Shown: in pieces, positions 62,201-64,000 of the stretch
How the letters are laid out: each line of letters starts with the position of its first letter
Numbering within the stretch: the stretch's first letter is position 1
Assembly: GCA_041394885.1 (NCBI GenBank)
Contig: JAWKHI010000015.1
Span: 83,429 to 147,428, forward strand
Origin: DSOI01 sp041394885
GTDB taxonomy: Bacteria > Acidobacteriota > Terriglobia > Bryobacterales > Bryobacteraceae
Reading direction: 5' to 3'
Length of the DNA: 64,000 nt
Translations under genes and position numbers: made by a program
Notes under the pieces: generated by a model
What the model was told of the DNA's origin: nothing
Seen by the model: only the letters and a program-made list of their open reading frames with translations
The model's database searches: none

Positions 62201-62656
62201 GTTGCGAATGCCTCCGCCAAGAGTGAGCGGCAGGTCCAGGAACTGCTTCGATTCGACGACCATACCGACGTCGGAGCTTTCCGTCTGGATCAGCGGGACC
62301 CCTCCTTCCACGGTGATGGTTTCCGTCACCTCGCCCACCCTGAGGGAAATATCGATGGTGGCGGTCTGGTTTACCTGGATCTGAATTCCGGTCTGGCTGT
62401 AGCCTTGGAAGCCGGCGGCTTTCGCGCTCAGGCTGTAGCGGCCGATCGGGAGTCCCACCAGACGGTAGGCGCCGGTATTGGTCGATACAGTCTCGGCGCG
62501 GAAGTTGGTTTCCTTTTGAGTTGCCTCAATCACGACTCCAGGGACTGCGGCGCCCGTGGAGTCTGTTATTACGCCGGTGATTGATCCGCGATCGCCTTGA
62601 GCGAACGCGGCGGAACACGAGAGAAGAAGAGCTAACCAGATAGTGCTGTGACGCAT
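59255..62656 (-). CDS. TonB-dependent receptor, Oar-like, copy 2
   Basis: A 1133-aa paralogue of the receptor at 51938, same length and domain order: signal peptide (MRHSTIWLALLLSCSAAFA), carboxypeptidase-regulatory-like domain, plug and barrel ending in FGMKLIF. The two proteins are near-identical over long stretches (for example the SSDVGMVV through KLSPGVDPRSTW region), but the leaders and upstream DNA are unrelated, and many codons differ silently. The ATG 62656 has AGGGGG about 9 nt upstream. It is convergent with the UnbV gene. Confidence 0.92.
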   Translation of the reverse strand: MRHSTIWLALLLSCSAAFAQGDRGSITGVITDSTGAAVPGVVIEATQKETNFRAETVSTNTGAYRLVGLPIGRYSLSAKAAGFQGYSQTGIQIQVNQTATIDISLRVGEVTETITVEGGVPLIQTESSDVGMVVESKQFLDLPLTLGGGIRNPSSFVKLSPGVDPRSTWNKSISGGGSFQDMTYYDGIALSRGDLSNDGEVNPSVDAIAEFKLITNNYSAEYAHALGGITSFTMKSGTNDLHGTAFHFLRNEKLDARGFFPSSRAPSKQNEWGGTIGGPLWIPKLYNGKDRTFWFFSFDQFYRRGGQLAGLNTIPTALMQEGNFNEIASVGRRTIYDPATNFADANGRVQRMPFPGQVIPRNRWSSVASAMLGFHPKPELPGIANNSIAPLASPLTDQRTLGFKLDHMISNAHRVSGVFNYTDRPSIKSPAPSRLVPVGDTTALANYNFQVVTTRVIHVNFDSNLTPTTLNHVGLGFSRFRNPNFSQSFNQGWLQPNGGKLGLRGLQFDLFPTVQFDTEGYTRYGDDVASDNFFNTYTLMDTMTAIRGNHTFKAGFEVQHHQDNYRNFGNGGGTFRFRRESTGQPGVGASGDAWASFLLGEVFTGSAFFRDSLPGGRYTNYGFFVDDTWKVSQRLTLNLGFRYEVIVPHSDPLGRLSYADITKPNPAAGNLPGVMVYGGPNGFGNRLLNVLKFNPAPRIGFAYRLNDKTVLRGGTGIFYSNYINQGLGLPAFGFSTTAAFSSADNGITPAFNWDRGFPQDFRRPPVTDPTAANGQSVTVVLPTEYDLPRKLQWNLTLERQFTQDLSMSFAYVANKGSHLYENQQLNQVPSQYFNMPTALLRAHINSPQARAAGLSEPFPGFADLWGTRATVNQALRPFPQFNGAGIYGSTYGNSSYHSFQYKLDKRYARGLTGTVAYTWSKFLTDAAQFDAYAGEQDHLKREKSYHPTDLTHIFTFSLVYDLPFGDGKQWTAGSAAARKLLGGWQLAVVSSYNSGVRLNVSINNTLPFFNAGQRPNLLSGDIRTNTGLGSFDPARDLFLNADAFARPADGQFGTAPRYLETRGPGRLDESFAVLKNTRFGERVTHQFRMEILNPLNRTVFGDPNTNLASNAFGRIASTQIGPRNIQFGMKLIF

Positions 62657-62664
62657 GTTTAGGC

Positions 62665-62691
62665 CCCCTAGGTCGCGGTGTGATCTAGGGG
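62665..62691. repeat. Inverted repeat at the receptor-2 transcription start
   Basis: CCCCTAG (62665-62671) and CTAGGGG (62685-62691) with a 13-nt gap lie between the predicted -10 and the start codon; the inner arm includes part of the Shine-Dalgarno. A possible operator. Confidence 0.5.
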
Positions 62692-62694
62692 TAC

Positions 62695-62722
62695 TTTATC
62701 TTCGTAAATGGACCAAAGTCAA
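62695..62722 (-). promoter_or_regulatory. Putative promoter of receptor copy 2
   Basis: On the minus strand TTGACT (complement of 62717-62722), 16 nt, GATAAA (complement of 62695-62700). This gives a leader of about 30 nt. Confidence 0.55.
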
Positions 62723-63044
62723 TCCGGAGAATTCAGTTTTGTCTGGCTTGTGCAATTAAAATCAATTAACAAAAATCAGCGGTGTAACTTTGGGTCGCAG
62801 GTGATCAACACTCCTAACTTCCGTAGTCGCTGACTTCGATGTGGCGCAAACGCTTTCCAGTGCCCGCGGTGCGCCCAGGACGGCCGCAGCGGACGTTGCT
62901 GCGGTCTCGAACTGGTCTCGGGAGGGCGGACGCGGAGGCGTGCCGGTATTGGGTGCACTGGGTGATATCGCCTGCGTGGAAAGCCCCAGGCGGTCTCTCA
63001 CCAGGCGCTTGTGTGGAGGTTTTTTCTGGATTTCGGATAGGTCC

Positions 63045-63081
63045 TTGGATTGCTCTAGCACAAAGCGGATAACTGATATCC
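63045..63081 (+). promoter_or_regulatory. Rrf2 promoter with overlapping inverted-repeat operator
   Basis: TTGGAT (63045-63050), 17 nt, GATAAC (63068-63073). The inverted repeat GGATA-N5-TATCC (63067-63081) covers the -10 and ends 7 nt before the ATG, as expected for an autorepressor site. Confidence 0.55.
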
Positions 63082-63088
63082 TCTTTAG

Positions 63089-63556
63089 ATGATTACCAAA
63101 ACAACCCTTCTGGCAATCCGCACTTTGATTCACCTGGGGCGCCGGGAGGACAGGGTCATCCGATCCCCCCGCCAGATCGCCGAGGCGCTGGAGGAATCGC
63201 CCACATACCTGGCCAAAGTTGCCCGGATGATGGTAAAGGCCGGCATCCTCCGGGCGGAGAAGGGCGCTCACGGAGGAGTCTATCTGTGCCAGCTTCCCGC
63301 CGACATCACCTTGCTGCAGATCGTCGAAGCGTGCCAGGGAACCATCGTCGGTGACTATTGTCGGCCGGACTGCGACAAGCGCAAGGTCTGCTCCTATCAT
63401 GTGGCCGCCGAGCAGCTTCGCGTAGCCATTGTGGGCGTTTTATCGGCCTGGACGCTGGAACAACTGATGCAGCGTCCGATTTCGCGGGTACCGGAGAGTC
63501 TTGGGGGACTGGTCTGCCTGATGGCGGGCGGGCAGCCAACAATCTTGCAGCAGTGA
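63089..63556 (+). CDS. Rrf2-family transcriptional regulator with likely Fe-S ligands
   Basis: A 155-aa Rrf2-type winged-helix regulator. The DNA-binding part spans about residues 1-65 (ITKTTLLAIRTLIHLGRRED, RQIAEALEESPTYLAKVARM, HGGVYLCQLP). The sensor loop has Cys 82, 91, 95 and 101 plus His 104; the C95-x5-C101-x2-H104 spacing resembles the Fe-S ligands of IscR. It likely senses iron-sulfur or redox/nitrosative status. It precedes a GltD-like Fe-S flavoprotein by 12 nt and probably controls that operon and itself. Confidence 0.87.
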   Translation: MITKTTLLAIRTLIHLGRREDRVIRSPRQIAEALEESPTYLAKVARMMVKAGILRAEKGAHGGVYLCQLPADITLLQIVEACQGTIVGDYCRPDCDKRKVCSYHVAAEQLRVAIVGVLSAWTLEQLMQRPISRVPESLGGLVCLMAGGQPTILQQ

Positions 63557-63568
63557 GGTGAGCCGGCC

Positions 63569-64000
63569 ATGTTGCCGATGCGCGTCGAAATTCCGGGAGA
63601 AGGCTATCACGCAGGATTGATTTCCTGCCAGGTGGCGTGTCCGGTCCACACCGATGCGCGCGGGTATGTAAGGGCGATTGCCGAGGGGCGCTTTGAGGAA
63701 GCCTATCTCATCGCGCGGGGACCGAATCCGTTCGCCTCGATCTGCGGACGGATCTGCGGGGCGCCATGTGAAACGGCGTGCCGGCGGGGCAAGGTGCCGC
63801 GCGTGGACGACGACGGACGCTTCGTTGGAACGGACCGGCCGGTGTCGATCCGGGCGCTGAAACGCTTCGCGTGTGAGATGGCGGGTCCGGACAATGGACG
63901 GGCGACGGCGGAAGTGCTGGCGAAAGTGACGAACTTCCAGCCGCGCATCTCCGCACAGATCGAAGAGATGGCGGCGCTGGTACGCGGCGCCGTGGACGGG
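63569..64000 (+). CDS. GltD-like NAD(P)H oxidoreductase, Fe-S N-terminal domain (partial)
   Basis: The first 144 codons of a gene running off the window. GAGGTGA lies about 8 nt before the ATG. The N-terminus has the cysteine pattern of glutamate-synthase small-subunit-like flavoproteins: ISCQVACPVHTDARGYVRAI, then NPFASICGRICGAPCETACR. This domain holds 4Fe-4S clusters and precedes FAD- and NAD(P)-binding domains, which would lie outside the window. Placement right after an Rrf2 regulator fits redox control. Whether it is GltD or an electron-bifurcating or formate-linked relative cannot be told. Confidence 0.85.
   Translation, partial: MLPMRVEIPGEGYHAGLISCQVACPVHTDARGYVRAIAEGRFEEAYLIARGPNPFASICGRICGAPCETACRRGKVPRVDDDGRFVGTDRPVSIRALKRFACEMAGPDNGRATAEVLAKVTNFQPRISAQIEEMAALVRGAVDG

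Larger units (their letters stand above)
62657..63088. other. Regulatory gap between receptor copy 2 and the Rrf2 gene
   Basis: About 430 nt. It holds the promoter and an inverted repeat for the receptor at the left end and the promoter/operator for the Rrf2 gene at the right end. The middle is AT-richer near 62740-62800. Minus-strand frames here are shadows running into the Rrf2 gene. Confidence 0.6.

Noticed and set aside
59102..62584. Long plus-strand frames (559-573 codons) under receptor copy 2, similar to one under copy 1
   Set aside because: They resemble each other only because the two receptor genes are paralogous; no ribosome site or motif supports them.
62762..63400. 212-codon minus-strand frame
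   Set aside because: Overlaps the Rrf2 gene and its promoter; the Rrf2 motifs are convincing and this frame has none.

Overview
This is a GC-rich bacterial window with dense, mostly ordinary chromosomal genes. Several traits point to an acidobacterium of the Solibacter/Bryobacter type: two 1133-residue Oar-like TonB-dependent receptors with an N-terminal carboxypeptidase-regulatory-like domain, a multiheme cytochrome paired with an FG-GAP/ASPIC-UnbV protein, a PEGA-domain Ser/Thr kinase, a redoxin/cytochrome/Cu-monooxygenase-like protein, and many enzymes with Tat-like leaders. The taxonomic placement is inference from gene content. I see one tRNA and no rRNA, CRISPR array or intact transposase.

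Layout. Positions 1-16227 hold a plus-strand exopolysaccharide cluster: Wzz/BY-kinase, four GT4 glycosyltransferases, a polysaccharide-deacetylase-like protein, a CapK/PaaK-like adenylating enzyme, a DUF362 protein, a Wzx-like flippase, two O-antigen-ligase/polymerase-like proteins and a WecA-like sugar-1-phosphate transferase. Most neighbours share ATGA or GTGA overlaps, so this is one translationally coupled operon. Positions 16139-28458 carry an MFS transporter, the PEGA kinase, an amidase, miaB with a bifunctional nuclease, a lipoprotein, a redoxin/heme/copper protein and a subtilisin-like protease with WG-rich hexapeptide repeats. Positions 28579-42723 look like secreted sugar and sugar-acid metabolism: ThuA, SMP-30, two enolase-superfamily proteins, a PhoD-like phosphatase, an aldolase-SDR fusion, and a small HEPN pair. 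Positions 43540-47384 hold an exported Pcm-like methyltransferase, two sugar-nucleotide epimerases and a GT2.

Positions 48203-51451 contain truA, an RluA-family synthase, an AhpD-like protein, an ECF41 sigma factor and the initiator tRNA. A site that exactly matches the known ECF41 promoter motif sits inside the end of the RluA-family gene. Positions 51938-62656 contain two paralogous receptors as 3.4-kb direct repeats flanking a heptaheme-cytochrome/TPR gene and a TPR/FG-GAP/UnbV gene. The first receptor has a near-consensus sigma70 promoter with a perfect 16-bp palindrome at the predicted start. The window ends with an Rrf2 regulator, a likely autoregulatory operator, and the start of a GltD-like Fe-S flavoprotein.

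The best candidates for something undescribed are the receptor-cytochrome-UnbV-receptor module and the deacetylase/CapK/DUF362 trio in the exopolysaccharide operon. The ECF41 promoter placement is the best-supported regulatory finding.
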